A stretch of 38,441 nucleotides of DNA, from contig CAIWXW010000098.1 in the NCBI GenBank assembly GCA_903916755.1, forward strand, positions 1 to 38,441, given 5' to 3'. Source of the DNA: an uncultured Opitutaceae bacterium. GTDB taxonomy: Bacteria > Verrucomicrobiota > Verrucomicrobiia > Opitutales > Opitutaceae. The stretch's first letter is position 1. The number at the start of each line of letters is the position of its first letter. The notes beneath the pieces were generated by a model that was given only the letters and a program-made list of their open reading frames with translations, made no database searches and was not told the DNA's origin. Below, piece after piece: positions 1-7,753 of this stretch. The position numbers and the translations under genes are program-made.

Positions 1-74
1 ACGATGCTCTTGCCTCCGTCCACGTCCCGCAGGATGCGGACTTTCTCCTCTGTGCTGTAGCGTTTACCTTTCAT
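1..74 (-). CDS. IS3-type transposase OrfA, N-terminal fragment cut by the window edge
   Basis: Read on the minus strand from the ATG at 74, the first 24 codons give MKGKRYSTEEKVRILRDVDG followed by GKSI. This is the typical start of an IS3-family OrfA (HTH_Tnp_1/IS911-like), the DNA-binding half of the transposase that recognises the terminal repeats. A good ribosome-binding site (AAAGGA) lies about 7 nt before the ATG. The gene runs off the left edge, so the helix-turn-helix and OrfB cannot be seen, and it is unknown whether the element is intact. The call rests on N-terminal similarity only. Confidence 0.7.
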   Translation of the reverse strand, partial: MKGKRYSTEEKVRILRDVDGGKSI

Positions 75-135
75 GGTCTGGGTCCTTTCTATTGGACCAG
101 ACCAACTCTTCAAGTGGCTCGAATCGGCGGGATCA
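1..135 (-). mobile_element. 5' end of an IS3-family insertion sequence (partial)
   Basis: The left edge holds the beginning of an insertion sequence read leftward. It contains the start of an OrfA-type transposase gene and a short non-coding end. IS3-family ends normally begin TG on the transposase strand. Two candidate TG ends are visible on the minus strand: one at 135 (reads TGATCCCGCCGATTCGAGCC) and one at 112 (TGAAGAGTTGGTCTGG). I prefer 135, because a response-regulator reading frame stays convincing up to that point and stops making sense after it. The other end of the element lies outside the window, so neither the inverted repeat nor a target duplication can be checked here. Confidence 0.5.
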
Positions 136-235
136 CGTCAGCGACCGATTCGCGCGGTCCGTATTCGTCATCCACGACGAGTACGAGCGCCTTGGCGGTA
201 TCGGTGACGGGAGATGTGACTTCTTCCATCAGCAT
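136..235 (-). pseudogene. response regulator receiver-domain gene, truncated by the IS
   Basis: Minus-strand translation from the ATG at 235 gives a short leader and then ALVLVVDDEYGPRESVAD. This is the first beta strand and acidic pocket (the DD pair) of a CheY-like receiver domain, with the PRES start of helix 1. After about 33 codons the frame enters the IS and meets a stop near 112. The phosphoacceptor aspartate and any output domain are missing from the window. An alternative start is the ATG at 229. Upstream on the same strand is a TTGACA (320-325) followed by AT-rich sequence that could be its promoter, though no well-spaced -10 stands out. The remainder of the gene may lie on the far side of the IS. 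Confidence 0.6.
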
Positions 236-357
236 GTATGCTTGGACTTGGTTGTCAGGACCCGGGGTAAAGGCCTGATGACGAAAGCATACTATTTATT
301 TGCCGGTACTTATAACCGCTGTCAAGGTCGGTACGGAATTTTGCCGCTGAATTGGGA

Positions 358-1641
358 ATGAATCTGATCGTTACCTCCGCCTTGGCGGCCGCCATCGCGG
401 CCGGGTTCGTATGGCTATGGCTGCGGGGGCAGGTGGCCGCGTTGCGGGAACGGATTCGGGCCAAAGAGGAGGAGAATGCAAAGCAGGCAACCGATATCAC
501 CGCATTGCGGACAGACCGGGACACCCTCGCCGCCCAGGCCGCCGGCCTGGAAACCCGCCTGGCCGCCGAGCATGCGGCCCATGAGCGGCTAGTGACGGAG
601 TTCAAATCACTCTCCGCCGACGCCCTGCGCGCGAACCGCGCCGATTTCCTTGACCAGGCCAAGCAGGCCTTCGCCCAGCTGCAGCAGCAGTCGGTCGGGG
701 ACTTGGATCAGCGCCGGCAGGCGGTCGAGTCCCTGGTCAAGCCGCTGCGCGAGTCCCTCGACAAGGTCGACACCAAGATCGGCGAGATCGAAAAGGCCCG
801 CGCCGCCGCCTATGGCGCTTTGGGCGAACAGCTCAAGTCTCTCAGCTCCGCCCAATTGCAGCTCCAGAACGAGGCGGCCAAGCTGTCCACCGCCATGAGG
901 TCCACCAGCTATGCGGGAAGCTGGGGCGAGCTCCAGCTGCGGCGGGTGGTCGAAATGGCCGACATGCTGCCCTATTGCGATTTTTCCGAGCAGGAGACGG
1001 CGGGCGGCCTGCGCGCAGACTTGGTCGTGCGCCTGCCCGGCGGCCAGCGGATCGTGGTCGACGCCAAGACTCCCCTTGAAGCCTACCGGGCCGCGGTCGA
1101 AGCCACCGACCCGGCGATCCGGGACGCCCACCTCTCCGCGCATGCGGGCAAGGTCCGGGGCCATATCGACGCCCTGGGCGCCAAGAACTACTGGGAGCAG
1201 TTTCAGCCGGCGCCCGAGTTCGTGGTGCTGTTTCTCCCCGGCGACCATTTTCTGACCGCCGCGCTCCAATCCGACAGCAGTCTGATGGATCGCGCCCTCG
1301 CCCGCCGGGTGCTCCTGGCAACGCCCACCACGCTCATCGCCCTGCTGAAGGCGAGCGCCTATGGCTGGAGGCAGGAATCGGTCTCGCGCAACGCCGAGGA
1401 GGTCAGCGCGCTGGGCCGGCAGCTTTACGACCGGGTCGCGACCTTCGCCGACAATTTCGACAAGGTGGGGCGGGGGCTCGACACCGCGGTCAAGGGCTTC
1501 AATGCCGCCGTCGGCTCGTTCGAGCAGACGCTGCTGCCGGGCGCCCGGCGCTTCGCGGAGCTGGGCGCCAAGGGCGCCAAGGAGCTGAATCCGCCCGGCG
1601 TCGTCGAGACCGCGGTGCGCGAAATCGCCAAGAAGGGCTGA
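358..1641 (+). CDS. rmuC: RmuC-family protein (DNA recombination)
   Basis: About 427 aa. Residues 2-22 form one membrane-spanning or anchor segment. A long Ala/Gln/Glu-rich coiled coil follows to about residue 150, and then the RmuC domain (PF02646). Family landmarks are GSWGELQLRRVVE near residues 187-199 and VDAKTPLEAY near 234-243. The VDAKxPL block resembles the PD-(D/E)xK nuclease core proposed for RmuC. In E. coli RmuC limits inversions at short inverted repeats; the biochemical activity is poorly known. I chose the ATG at 358; an in-frame TTG at 352 adds two residues. The gene begins about 120 bp from the truncated regulator and is followed after 8 nt by the MOSC gene, so the two may be co-transcribed. 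Confidence 0.88.
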   Translation: MNLIVTSALAAAIAAGFVWLWLRGQVAALRERIRAKEEENAKQATDITALRTDRDTLAAQAAGLETRLAAEHAAHERLVTEFKSLSADALRANRADFLDQAKQAFAQLQQQSVGDLDQRRQAVESLVKPLRESLDKVDTKIGEIEKARAAAYGALGEQLKSLSSAQLQLQNEAAKLSTAMRSTSYAGSWGELQLRRVVEMADMLPYCDFSEQETAGGLRADLVVRLPGGQRIVVDAKTPLEAYRAAVEATDPAIRDAHLSAHAGKVRGHIDALGAKNYWEQFQPAPEFVVLFLPGDHFLTAALQSDSSLMDRALARRVLLATPTTLIALLKASAYGWRQESVSRNAEEVSALGRQLYDRVATFADNFDKVGRGLDTAVKGFNAAVGSFEQTLLPGARRFAELGAKGAKELNPPGVVETAVREIAKKG

Positions 1642-1649
1642 GCTCGCCC

Positions 1650-2495
1650 ATGCACCTGGCCGGGATCTTCATATATCCGGTGAAATCCCTCCGCGGCGTG
1701 CCCGTCGCATCGGCCGCCGTTGACGATCTCGGGCTGGCCGGCGACCGCCGCTTCATGGTGGTTGATCCGGCCGGGATGTTCCTGACGCAGCGGGGGCTGC
1801 CGCGCATGGCGCTGGTCGAGACCGCGCTCGACGCGGGGACGCTCACCCTGAGCGCGCCGGGGGCGGGCGTGGTGAGCGTTCCCCGCGCGTCCGACCCCCG
1901 GGCTCCCCTGCGCGTCGTGACCGTCTGGAAGTCCGAGAACCTGCCGGCCGAGGACTGCGGCGAGCCGGCCGCCCGCTGGCTGAGCGCCTTCCTCGGCGCG
2001 TCCTGCCGGCTCGTCCGGATCGGGGCGGTGTTCAACCGGCCGATACCGGCGCGGAAGCTGCCCTGGCAGGGTGAGGCGGGCGCGCCCACCCGGCCCCGCT
2101 TTGTTTCCTTTGCCGACGCCGCCCCCTTCCTGGCCCTGGCCGAAGAAAGCCTGGCGGACCTCAACGAGCGGCTGCGGGCGCGGGGGGAGGCGGCGCTGCC
2201 CATGGACCGGTTCCGGCCGAACCTGGTCCTGCGCGGGGTCCGGCCCTATGCCGAGGATGGCTGGACCCGCTTCCGGATCGGCGGCGTGACCTTCCGGAGC
2301 GGAGAACCCTGCGCGCGGTGCATCGTCACGACCACGGATCAGGCCTCGGGTGAGCGCGGCGTCGAACCGCTGCGAACCCTCGCCGGCTACCGGCGGGACA
2401 CCCTAAAACCGAACCAGGTGAACTTCGGGCGCAATGTGTTCCACGAGGATGCGGCCGGCACGCTCCGCGCCGGCGACGCCATCGCCCTCCTCTGA
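1650..2495 (+). CDS. MOSC-domain protein (YcbX-like)
   Basis: 281 aa. The N-terminal MOSC beta-barrel starts at residue 1 with IFIYPVKSLRG, LAGDRRFMVVD and FLTQRGLPRMALV, all typical of the YcbX/mARC type. The C-terminal MOSC domain carries PCARCIVTTTDQ (Cys221 and Cys224) followed by EPLRTLAGYRR. One of these cysteines normally coordinates molybdenum in the cofactor. YcbX and mARC proteins reduce N-hydroxylated compounds using Moco; the natural substrate here cannot be told. No ferredoxin domain is fused at the C terminus, unlike E. coli YcbX, so a separate electron donor would be needed. The gene follows rmuC by 8 nt and converges on the release-factor-like gene with 3 nt between them. Confidence 0.85.
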   Translation: MHLAGIFIYPVKSLRGVPVASAAVDDLGLAGDRRFMVVDPAGMFLTQRGLPRMALVETALDAGTLTLSAPGAGVVSVPRASDPRAPLRVVTVWKSENLPAEDCGEPAARWLSAFLGASCRLVRIGAVFNRPIPARKLPWQGEAGAPTRPRFVSFADAAPFLALAEESLADLNERLRARGEAALPMDRFRPNLVLRGVRPYAEDGWTRFRIGGVTFRSGEPCARCIVTTTDQASGERGVEPLRTLAGYRRDTLKPNQVNFGRNVFHEDAAGTLRAGDAIALL

Positions 2496-2498
2496 GCC

Positions 2499-2894
2499 TC
2501 ACTCCCAGTCGCGGACCTGACCCCGTCGCGACTTCTGGCCGGCGCGGTGGTGCTTGGTCGCAACCATCTTGCGCTTCTGGCCCCAGCTCTTCTGGCGGAC
2601 CCGGCGGCGCTGCGCCTCGCGCTCCTGCTCCTTCTCCGCCGCGGCGGAACGCTGGCGCTCCTCGAACTTTGCCACCAGGGACCACCAGGCCACCTCCCGG
2701 TTGATGGCCTGGGAGCGCTCGCGCTGGGTGCGGACCTCCACGCCCGTCGGCCGGTGCCGCAGCCAGACGGTCGACGAAGTCTTGTTGATCTTCTGGCCGC
2801 CCGGGCCCGTGCCGCGCACGAACTGTTCGTCGATATCCGCGACGCGGACGCCGAGCGCGGCCAGTTTCTCGACGATTTGGGTTGGTAGGCTCAT
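2499..2894 (-). CDS. GGQ-domain peptidyl-tRNA hydrolase / release-factor-like rescue protein
   Basis: 131 aa from the ATG at 2894; an in-frame GTG at 2921 is a less likely start. It consists of little more than the catalytic domain of class I release factors: GTGPGGQKINKTSSTVWLRH with GGQ at residues 32-34, then ERSQAINREVA and a very basic, Gln/Arg/Lys-rich tail. There is no codon-recognition domain. This architecture matches ArfB and the mitochondrial C12orf65/mtRF-R type, which release peptides from stalled ribosomes or peptidyl-tRNA in the large subunit. The wording around GGQ looks closer to the C12orf65 type than to E. coli ArfB; that is a judgement by eye. It is divergent from moxR. 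Confidence 0.8.
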   Translation of the reverse strand: MSLPTQIVEKLAALGVRVADIDEQFVRGTGPGGQKINKTSSTVWLRHRPTGVEVRTQRERSQAINREVAWWSLVAKFEERQRSAAAEKEQEREAQRRRVRQKSWGQKRKMVATKHHRAGQKSRRGQVRDWE

Positions 2895-2912
2895 CCCGGG
2901 GCGTTTTGCTAA

Positions 2913-2941
2913 ATGAAACACTTTCGTCTTCCCCGAGTCAA
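2913..2941 (-). promoter_or_regulatory. possible sigma-70 promoter of the GGQ-domain gene
   Basis: On the minus strand TTGACT (2936-2941) is followed, after 17 nt, by TTTCAT (2913-2918). The -35 is good and the -10 is mediocre. It lies within the 59-bp divergent gap and would start transcription just before the ATG at 2894. Confidence 0.4.
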
Positions 2942-2953
2942 ACCACGCTCCCT

Positions 2954-3919
2954 ATGTCCCACGGTCCCCAATGGTCCCAGAAACTTCGCGACGAAATCGG
3001 CAAGGCCGTCATCGGCCAGGATGCCGTGGTCGAACGCCTCCTGGTCGCGCTGCTGGCCAACGGCCATGTGCTGCTGGAGGGCATGCCCGGCCTCGCCAAG
3101 ACCCTGCTGATCAAGTCGCTCGGCACGGCGCTCGGGGTGCAGTTCGAGCGCATCCAGTTCACGCCCGATCTCCTGCCGAGCGACGTGGTCGGAACCATGA
3201 TCTTCCAGCCGAAGACCGGCGCCTTCACCGCCCATCGCGGCCCGATCTTCGCCAACCTGGTCCTGGCCGATGAAATCAACCGGGCCCCGGCCAAGGTCCA
3301 GAGCGCGCTCCTCGAGGCCATGCAGGAACGCCAGGTGACGATCGGCGGCGAGACCCATCCCCTGCCACCGCCGTTCTTCGTCATGGCGACCCAGAATCCG
3401 ATCGAGCAGGAGGGCACGTACCCGCTGCCCGAGGCCCAGACCGACCGCTTCCTCTTCAAGCTGATCGTCCGCTACCCGAGCGCCGCCGAGGAGTCGGCCA
3501 TGATGCTGCGCTGGGGCCAGGTGACGAAGCAGCCCTCGCTTGTCGCCGCCTCCAGCGGCGAGGAACTGCTCCGGCTGCGGGCCGAGGTGGACCAGATCCA
3601 CGCGGCCCCCGCGCTGCAGGCCTATGTCCTGGCGCTGGTTCGGGCCACGCGCGAGCTCGCGCAGGGCGGACCCGCGGCCAAGCGCTACCTGAATTTCGGG
3701 GCGTCGCCGCGGGCCTCGCTGGCGCTCTATCAGGCCGGCCGGGCCCTGGCGTGGCTGCGCGGCCTCGACTATGTCTCCCCCGCCCTCGTGCAGGAGCTGG
3801 CGCCGGATGTCCTGCGGCACCGCATCGGCCTGACCTACGAGGCGGAGTCCGAGGAAATCACGGCGGACCAGATCGTCGGGCGGGTCCTGGAATCGACGCC
3901 CGTCCCGGCGGAGGCCTGA
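2954..3919 (+). CDS. MoxR-family AAA+ ATPase
   Basis: 321 aa, the usual MoxR length. Walker A is GMPGLAKT (residues 43-50) and Walker B is LADEINRAP, with the acidic pair near 106-107. Also present are MEAMQERQVT-like sequence (sensor region), MATQNPIEQEGTYPLPEAQ (sensor 1) and the AAA lid. MoxR ATPases act as chaperone-like partners of VWA proteins. Being first in this operon, it presumably works on the downstream DUF58, BatA and BatB proteins. The start at 2954 is chosen because homologous sequence begins there; an upstream in-frame start at 2882 would overlap the divergent gene. The next gene begins 2 nt after the stop. Confidence 0.93.
   Translation: MSHGPQWSQKLRDEIGKAVIGQDAVVERLLVALLANGHVLLEGMPGLAKTLLIKSLGTALGVQFERIQFTPDLLPSDVVGTMIFQPKTGAFTAHRGPIFANLVLADEINRAPAKVQSALLEAMQERQVTIGGETHPLPPPFFVMATQNPIEQEGTYPLPEAQTDRFLFKLIVRYPSAAEESAMMLRWGQVTKQPSLVAASSGEELLRLRAEVDQIHAAPALQAYVLALVRATRELAQGGPAAKRYLNFGASPRASLALYQAGRALAWLRGLDYVSPALVQELAPDVLRHRIGLTYEAESEEITADQIVGRVLESTPVPAEA
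3910..3914 (+). promoter_or_regulatory. ribosome-binding site that fixes a TTG start
   Basis: GGAGG lies inside the last codons of moxR, 7 nt before the TTG at 3922. There is no usable ATG or GTG close to the start of homology, so this site supports TTG as the start codon of the DUF58 gene and suggests translational coupling to moxR. Confidence 0.6.
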
Positions 3920-3921
3920 TC

Positions 3922-4821
3922 TTGGCCAGCGCCGCCCATAGCGTTCCCGCCTCGGCGCTGCCCCTCCTGCGCCAGCTCGAGTGGCGTGTGCGGCACGCGG
4001 TCGAAAACGTCCTGAGCGGCGAATATCGCTCGGCCTTTCGCGGCCGCGGCATCGAGTTCGACCAGGTGGTGAAGTACGAGTTCGGCGACGACATCCGCGA
4101 CATCGACTGGAACGTGACGGCGCGGCTGGGCGAGCCCTACCGCAAGAAATTCATGGAGGAGCGCGAGGTCACCGTCCTCCTGGTGTTCGAGGACACACCC
4201 ACCCTAGAATTCGGCTCGGGCGCCCTGTCCAAGCGCGAAGCGCTGCTGGAACTGGCCGGGCTCGTGATGCTGCTCGGCGCCGCCAACCGCGACCGCGTGG
4301 GCTTCGTCTACGCCTCGCCCGACGGCCATCTCTTTCGCGAGCCGGTCCGCGGCCGCGGCCCGATCATGCACGCGGCCGCGACGCTGATGAGCCGCCCCGC
4401 CCCGTCCACGTCGGGCAGCGCGGAGGTCCCGCTGCCCTGGAAGCTGATCGCGCGGGCGGCGCCCAAGCACAGCGTCCTCATCTGGCTGGGCGACTTCGCC
4501 CCGCGACCCGCCCCGGAGGGCTGGCCGGTGCTGCGCCGCCGGTATCAGACGATGGGCTTTCGGATCGACGATCCCTGGGACCGGGCCTGGCCGGCCGAGG
4601 AGCCATTCACGGCCTACGATCCGGCCGCGCAGCGGCTGGTCACGCTCGAGGGCAGCGCGCCCCAGCGGGCGGCCCACGCCGCGTGGCGCGCGGAGCGCGA
4701 GACGGCCTGGCGCGAGTTGCTGCCCGACCCCCTGAGCCGCCTGGTCGCGGGCACGGACGACAACCGCCTCGAGGCGCTGGTGCGTTTTTTCCACGCGCGC
4801 ATGCGCACCCGCAGCCGCTGA
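3922..4821 (+). CDS. DUF58-domain protein of the Bat operon
   Basis: 299 aa from a TTG start. The family signature is strong: GEYRSAFRGRGIEFDQVVKY at about residues 33-52, then FGDDIRDIDWNVTARLGEPY. This is the conserved core that defines DUF58. The C-terminal part resembles a VWA fold, with VTVLLVFEDTPT in place of a full MIDAS. No membrane segment is seen, so it is probably cytoplasmic. DUF58 proteins nearly always sit between moxR and batA, and their exact role is unknown. The gene is 2 nt after moxR and 1 nt before batA, consistent with one transcript. Confidence 0.88.
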   Translation: MASAAHSVPASALPLLRQLEWRVRHAVENVLSGEYRSAFRGRGIEFDQVVKYEFGDDIRDIDWNVTARLGEPYRKKFMEEREVTVLLVFEDTPTLEFGSGALSKREALLELAGLVMLLGAANRDRVGFVYASPDGHLFREPVRGRGPIMHAAATLMSRPAPSTSGSAEVPLPWKLIARAAPKHSVLIWLGDFAPRPAPEGWPVLRRRYQTMGFRIDDPWDRAWPAEEPFTAYDPAAQRLVTLEGSAPQRAAHAAWRAERETAWRELLPDPLSRLVAGTDDNRLEALVRFFHARMRTRSR

Positions 4822-4822
4822 C

Positions 4823-5908
4823 ATGTCACCCCTGCTGCACGCCACCCTGCCCCTCGCCGCCGGAAACCTCCGGCTGGCCAGCCCGCTTTGGCTCCTGGCC
4901 CTCCTGGCGCTGCCGGGAGCGATGTGGCTGCGGAACCGGCGCAGCGTGCCGGTGCTGCTCGTGCCCTTCGCCGCCTCATGGTACCGGCCCAGTCTCGCCA
5001 GCGCGGCCCGCTGGCCGGCGGCCCTGACCACCGTCGGCCTGGCGCTGCTGGTCGGCGGCCTGGCCCGGCCCCAGCGCATCGACGACAAGCGCGAGGTCCG
5101 CTCGCAGGGCTATGACATCGTCCTCGCGATCGACCTTTCGGGTTCGATGCTGAGCGAGGACTACGAGAAGGACGGCCAGCGGCTGAACCGGCTGCAGGCG
5201 ATCAAGCCGGTGATCCAGGCCTTCATCGAGCAGCGACCGGCCGACCGCATAGGCATCGTGCTGTTTTCCGGCCGCGCGTACACGCTGGCTCCCCTCACGA
5301 CCGACCACGCCTGGCTGGCGCGCCAGCTGGAGCGGGTGAAGATCGGCCTGATCGAGGACGGGACCGCGATCGGCGACGCCCTCGGAATCGCCGTCACCCG
5401 CCTCGACCAGGCGGCCCGGGAAGCCAACGGACGGCGCCAGGGGGCGTTCATCGTGCTCCTGACCGACGGCGCCAACAACCGCGGCAGCCTGGCTCCCATG
5501 CAGGCGGCGGCCATCGCCCGCGCGCGCGGGATACCGATCTACACGATCGGCGCGGGCAAGGACGGCATTGTGCCTTTTCCGATCTTTGACGACCAGGGCA
5601 ACAAGATCGGCTACCGCCACATTCTGGCCGATCTCGACGAGAACGCCCTGCGCGACATCGCCCAGGCCACCAACGGGAAGTTCTTCCGGGCGGCGGAGAC
5701 CGGGACGATCGAGTCGGCCTTTCGCGACATTGACCGGACGCAGAAGATCGAATTTCAGGCCAAGAGCTACCTGCTGACGACCGAGCTCTTCCCCTGGCTG
5801 GCGGTCCCCGGGCTCGCGCTGCTCCTCGCCGCCGCCTTCGCCGTCCACCGCCCCCGGCACGCCCCCGCGCCGCCGGTCGCGCCCGCGGGCGCCAAGTCCA
5901 CGCCATGA
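4823..5908 (+). CDS. batA: BatA-like VWA-domain membrane protein
   Basis: 361 aa. Two N-terminal hydrophobic segments (about 20-36 and 66-81) are followed by a von Willebrand A domain with an intact metal-ion-dependent adhesion site: DLSGS at 104-108, a Thr in LTTDHAW and LTDGANNRGS. The domain ends with a C-terminal membrane helix (about 322-342) and a short basic/proline-rich tail. This is the BatA layout, with the VWA domain most likely on the periplasmic side. In Bacteroides the bat genes were named for aerotolerance; the precise function remains open. The stop overlaps the start of the next gene (ATGA at 5905-5908), indicating translational coupling. Confidence 0.88.
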   Translation: MSPLLHATLPLAAGNLRLASPLWLLALLALPGAMWLRNRRSVPVLLVPFAASWYRPSLASAARWPAALTTVGLALLVGGLARPQRIDDKREVRSQGYDIVLAIDLSGSMLSEDYEKDGQRLNRLQAIKPVIQAFIEQRPADRIGIVLFSGRAYTLAPLTTDHAWLARQLERVKIGLIEDGTAIGDALGIAVTRLDQAAREANGRRQGAFIVLLTDGANNRGSLAPMQAAAIARARGIPIYTIGAGKDGIVPFPIFDDQGNKIGYRHILADLDENALRDIAQATNGKFFRAAETGTIESAFRDIDRTQKIEFQAKSYLLTTELFPWLAVPGLALLLAAAFAVHRPRHAPAPPVAPAGAKSTP

Positions 5909-7749
5909 TTTTCGCCTGGCCCCTCCTCCTCCTCCTGCTGGTCGTCCCGGCCGGGCTCGCCGCCTGGGAACTCTCCCGCCGGCGGCGCCAGGAAACCGGC
6001 GCGCATCCCAAGATCCTCCGGGCCGAAGCCGGCCAGCACAGCCTGCGCCTCGTGGCCGCGGAGGCCGCCCCGGCCGCGCGCCGCCCGGCGCGGTGGTGGC
6101 TGATCGCGGGGCTGGCCCTCGCGGTCACCGCCCTCGCGCGCCCGCAGTGGGGCCGGATCGACGAGCCCGTGTTCGACCAGTCGCGCGAGATCCTGCTGGC
6201 GCTCGACCTCTCCAAGTCGATGCTGACCCCCGATGTGAAGCCATCCCGGCTCGAGCGCGGGAAGCTGCTGATTCAGTCGCTGCTCGACCGGCTCGAGGGC
6301 GAGCGCGTCGGCCTGGTGGTCTTTTCCGGGACGGCATTTCTCCAATCCCCGCTGAGCGCGGACTACGAGATCCTGCGGGAATTCCTCCCCGCGCTGAAGC
6401 CCGACTTCATGCCGGAGGGCGGGACCAACTACGGCGACCTGATCGACACGGCCGCCGCGGCGTTCGGCGACAGCGCCGCCGCCGACCGCTTTCTCATCAT
6501 CCTGAGCGATGGGGGCGCCACCGACAGCGACTGGCGCAGCCATGTGGACCTGCTCAAGAAGAAGGGCGTGCGCGTCATCGGCCTCGGCGTCGGCACGGCC
6601 GCTGGAGCGATGATCCCGGACGGCACGGGCGGCCTGGTGAAGGATGATCGCGGGGCCGTGGTCATGTCCCGGCTCGAGAACGAGACCCTCCGGGAGCTGG
6701 CCGAAAAGACCGGGGGCACCTACCGCGACGCCAGCGAATGGATCGATCTCGCCAGCCTGCTCAAGGCGACAGTGGAGGCCGGCCGCAAGGGCCGGTTCGT
6801 CGAGCAGAACAATGTCCGGCATGTGGAGCGCTACCAGTGGGTGCTCGGGCCCGCGCTCCTCTGCCTCCTCCTGAGTTTCTGGCGCGAATTCCCCGTGCGA
6901 CCCCGGCCGCGCGATCTGCAACTCGGAACCGGCCGGTCCCCGCGCGCCCCCCCCGTCCTCAAGGCCGCCGCCCTCTCTTCCGTGGCCCTCCTGCTCGCGG
7001 CGGCCGAACCCGTGCGCGCGCAATCCGCCCCGCCCCCTCCCGACGCGGCGTCCAGCGCCCCGCTGGCCCATATTGTCGGCCGCATCGCCGCCGCGGACAG
7101 CCGCAGCGCGCGCGACTGGGCGGACCTGTCCACCGAAACCGTGGCCTGGGGCGGCCGGATCCAGACCGCCGGCCAGCCCGTCCCGGCCGGCCCGATCGAG
7201 GATGCGCTCGCTTCCGTCGACGCGGGCGCGGCGCTCGATGCCCATGCCGCGGACTGGCCCAAGCTGCGGACGGAGCTGGAAGGCTTCCTGAAGAAGCCGC
7301 CGACGCCCCCGCCGGACCAGCAGCAGCAAAAGCAGCAGCAAAAGCAAAATCAGCAGCAGAGCCAGCAGCAGAAACAGGATCAGTCGAAGCAGGACCAGCA
7401 GCAGGGCCAGCCCAGCTCCTCGCAAAGCCAGACCCAGCAGGAGCAGCAGAAACAGCAGCAGCCAGCGCAGGATGCGCCCGGCCAGCCCCAGGGCCCGGGG
7501 AACCAGTCAAAACCGCCCGCCTTCGGCGGAATGAACCCGCCGCCCCCGCCCGGGGCCGGCGGCACCCAGAAGGTCGGCGGCAAGAGCGAGCACGCGCCGC
7601 CCGACGCCGCGAAGGCGGACCCCTCCCTCGCCGGCTCGCTGGAAAAACTCGACCAGATCCGCGGCGAGGATTCTCCGCCCGAACTCTTTCAGATGATGGA
7701 GAACAATGAACCGCGGCCGAAAAACGCCCATCCCGGCAAGGACTGGTAA
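5905..7749 (+). CDS. batB: BatB-like VWA protein fused to a Gln-rich BatC-like C-terminal region
   Basis: 614 aa, far longer than an ordinary BatB. Membrane segments lie at 3-21 and 64-79. A VWA domain follows with MIDAS DLSKS at 101-105, SGTAFLQSPL and LSDGGATDSD, then a third membrane segment at about 312-327. After a basic linker there is a second signal-peptide-like hydrophobic stretch (about 351-372, ending VRAQSAP). Next come a small Ala-rich helical region and a strongly Gln-rich, proline-ended low-complexity tract (about 471-550). By the positive-inside rule both the VWA domain and the Gln-rich tail would be periplasmic. In other bacteria BatC is a separate gene after batB with TPRs and a charged or Gln-rich tail, so I infer a BatB-BatC fusion in which the TPR part is reduced. 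The start overlaps batA by 4 nt. Confidence 0.82.
   Translation: MIFAWPLLLLLLVVPAGLAAWELSRRRRQETGAHPKILRAEAGQHSLRLVAAEAAPAARRPARWWLIAGLALAVTALARPQWGRIDEPVFDQSREILLALDLSKSMLTPDVKPSRLERGKLLIQSLLDRLEGERVGLVVFSGTAFLQSPLSADYEILREFLPALKPDFMPEGGTNYGDLIDTAAAAFGDSAAADRFLIILSDGGATDSDWRSHVDLLKKKGVRVIGLGVGTAAGAMIPDGTGGLVKDDRGAVVMSRLENETLRELAEKTGGTYRDASEWIDLASLLKATVEAGRKGRFVEQNNVRHVERYQWVLGPALLCLLLSFWREFPVRPRPRDLQLGTGRSPRAPPVLKAAALSSVALLLAAAEPVRAQSAPPPPDAASSAPLAHIVGRIAAADSRSARDWADLSTETVAWGGRIQTAGQPVPAGPIEDALASVDAGAALDAHAADWPKLRTELEGFLKKPPTPPPDQQQQKQQQKQNQQQSQQQKQDQSKQDQQQGQPSSSQSQTQQEQQKQQQPAQDAPGQPQGPGNQSKPPAFGGMNPPPPPGAGGTQKVGGKSEHAPPDAAKADPSLAGSLEKLDQIRGEDSPPELFQMMENNEPRPKNAHPGKDW
7315..7494 (+). repeat. 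CAG/CAA-rich low-complexity tract coding for poly-Gln
   Basis: About 180 bp inside the batB/C gene consists of irregular CAG and CAA triplets with AAG/AAA interruptions. It codes for Q-rich sequence with scattered K, S and D. It is not a clean tandem array, but it could expand or contract by slippage. Confidence 0.7.
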
Positions 7750-7753
7750 TCGC

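Noticed and set aside
92-361. 89-codon plus-strand frame between the left edge and rmuC
   Set aside because: It crosses the IS end and is antisense to the receiver-domain fragment; composition does not look like a protein and there is no ribosome-binding site.
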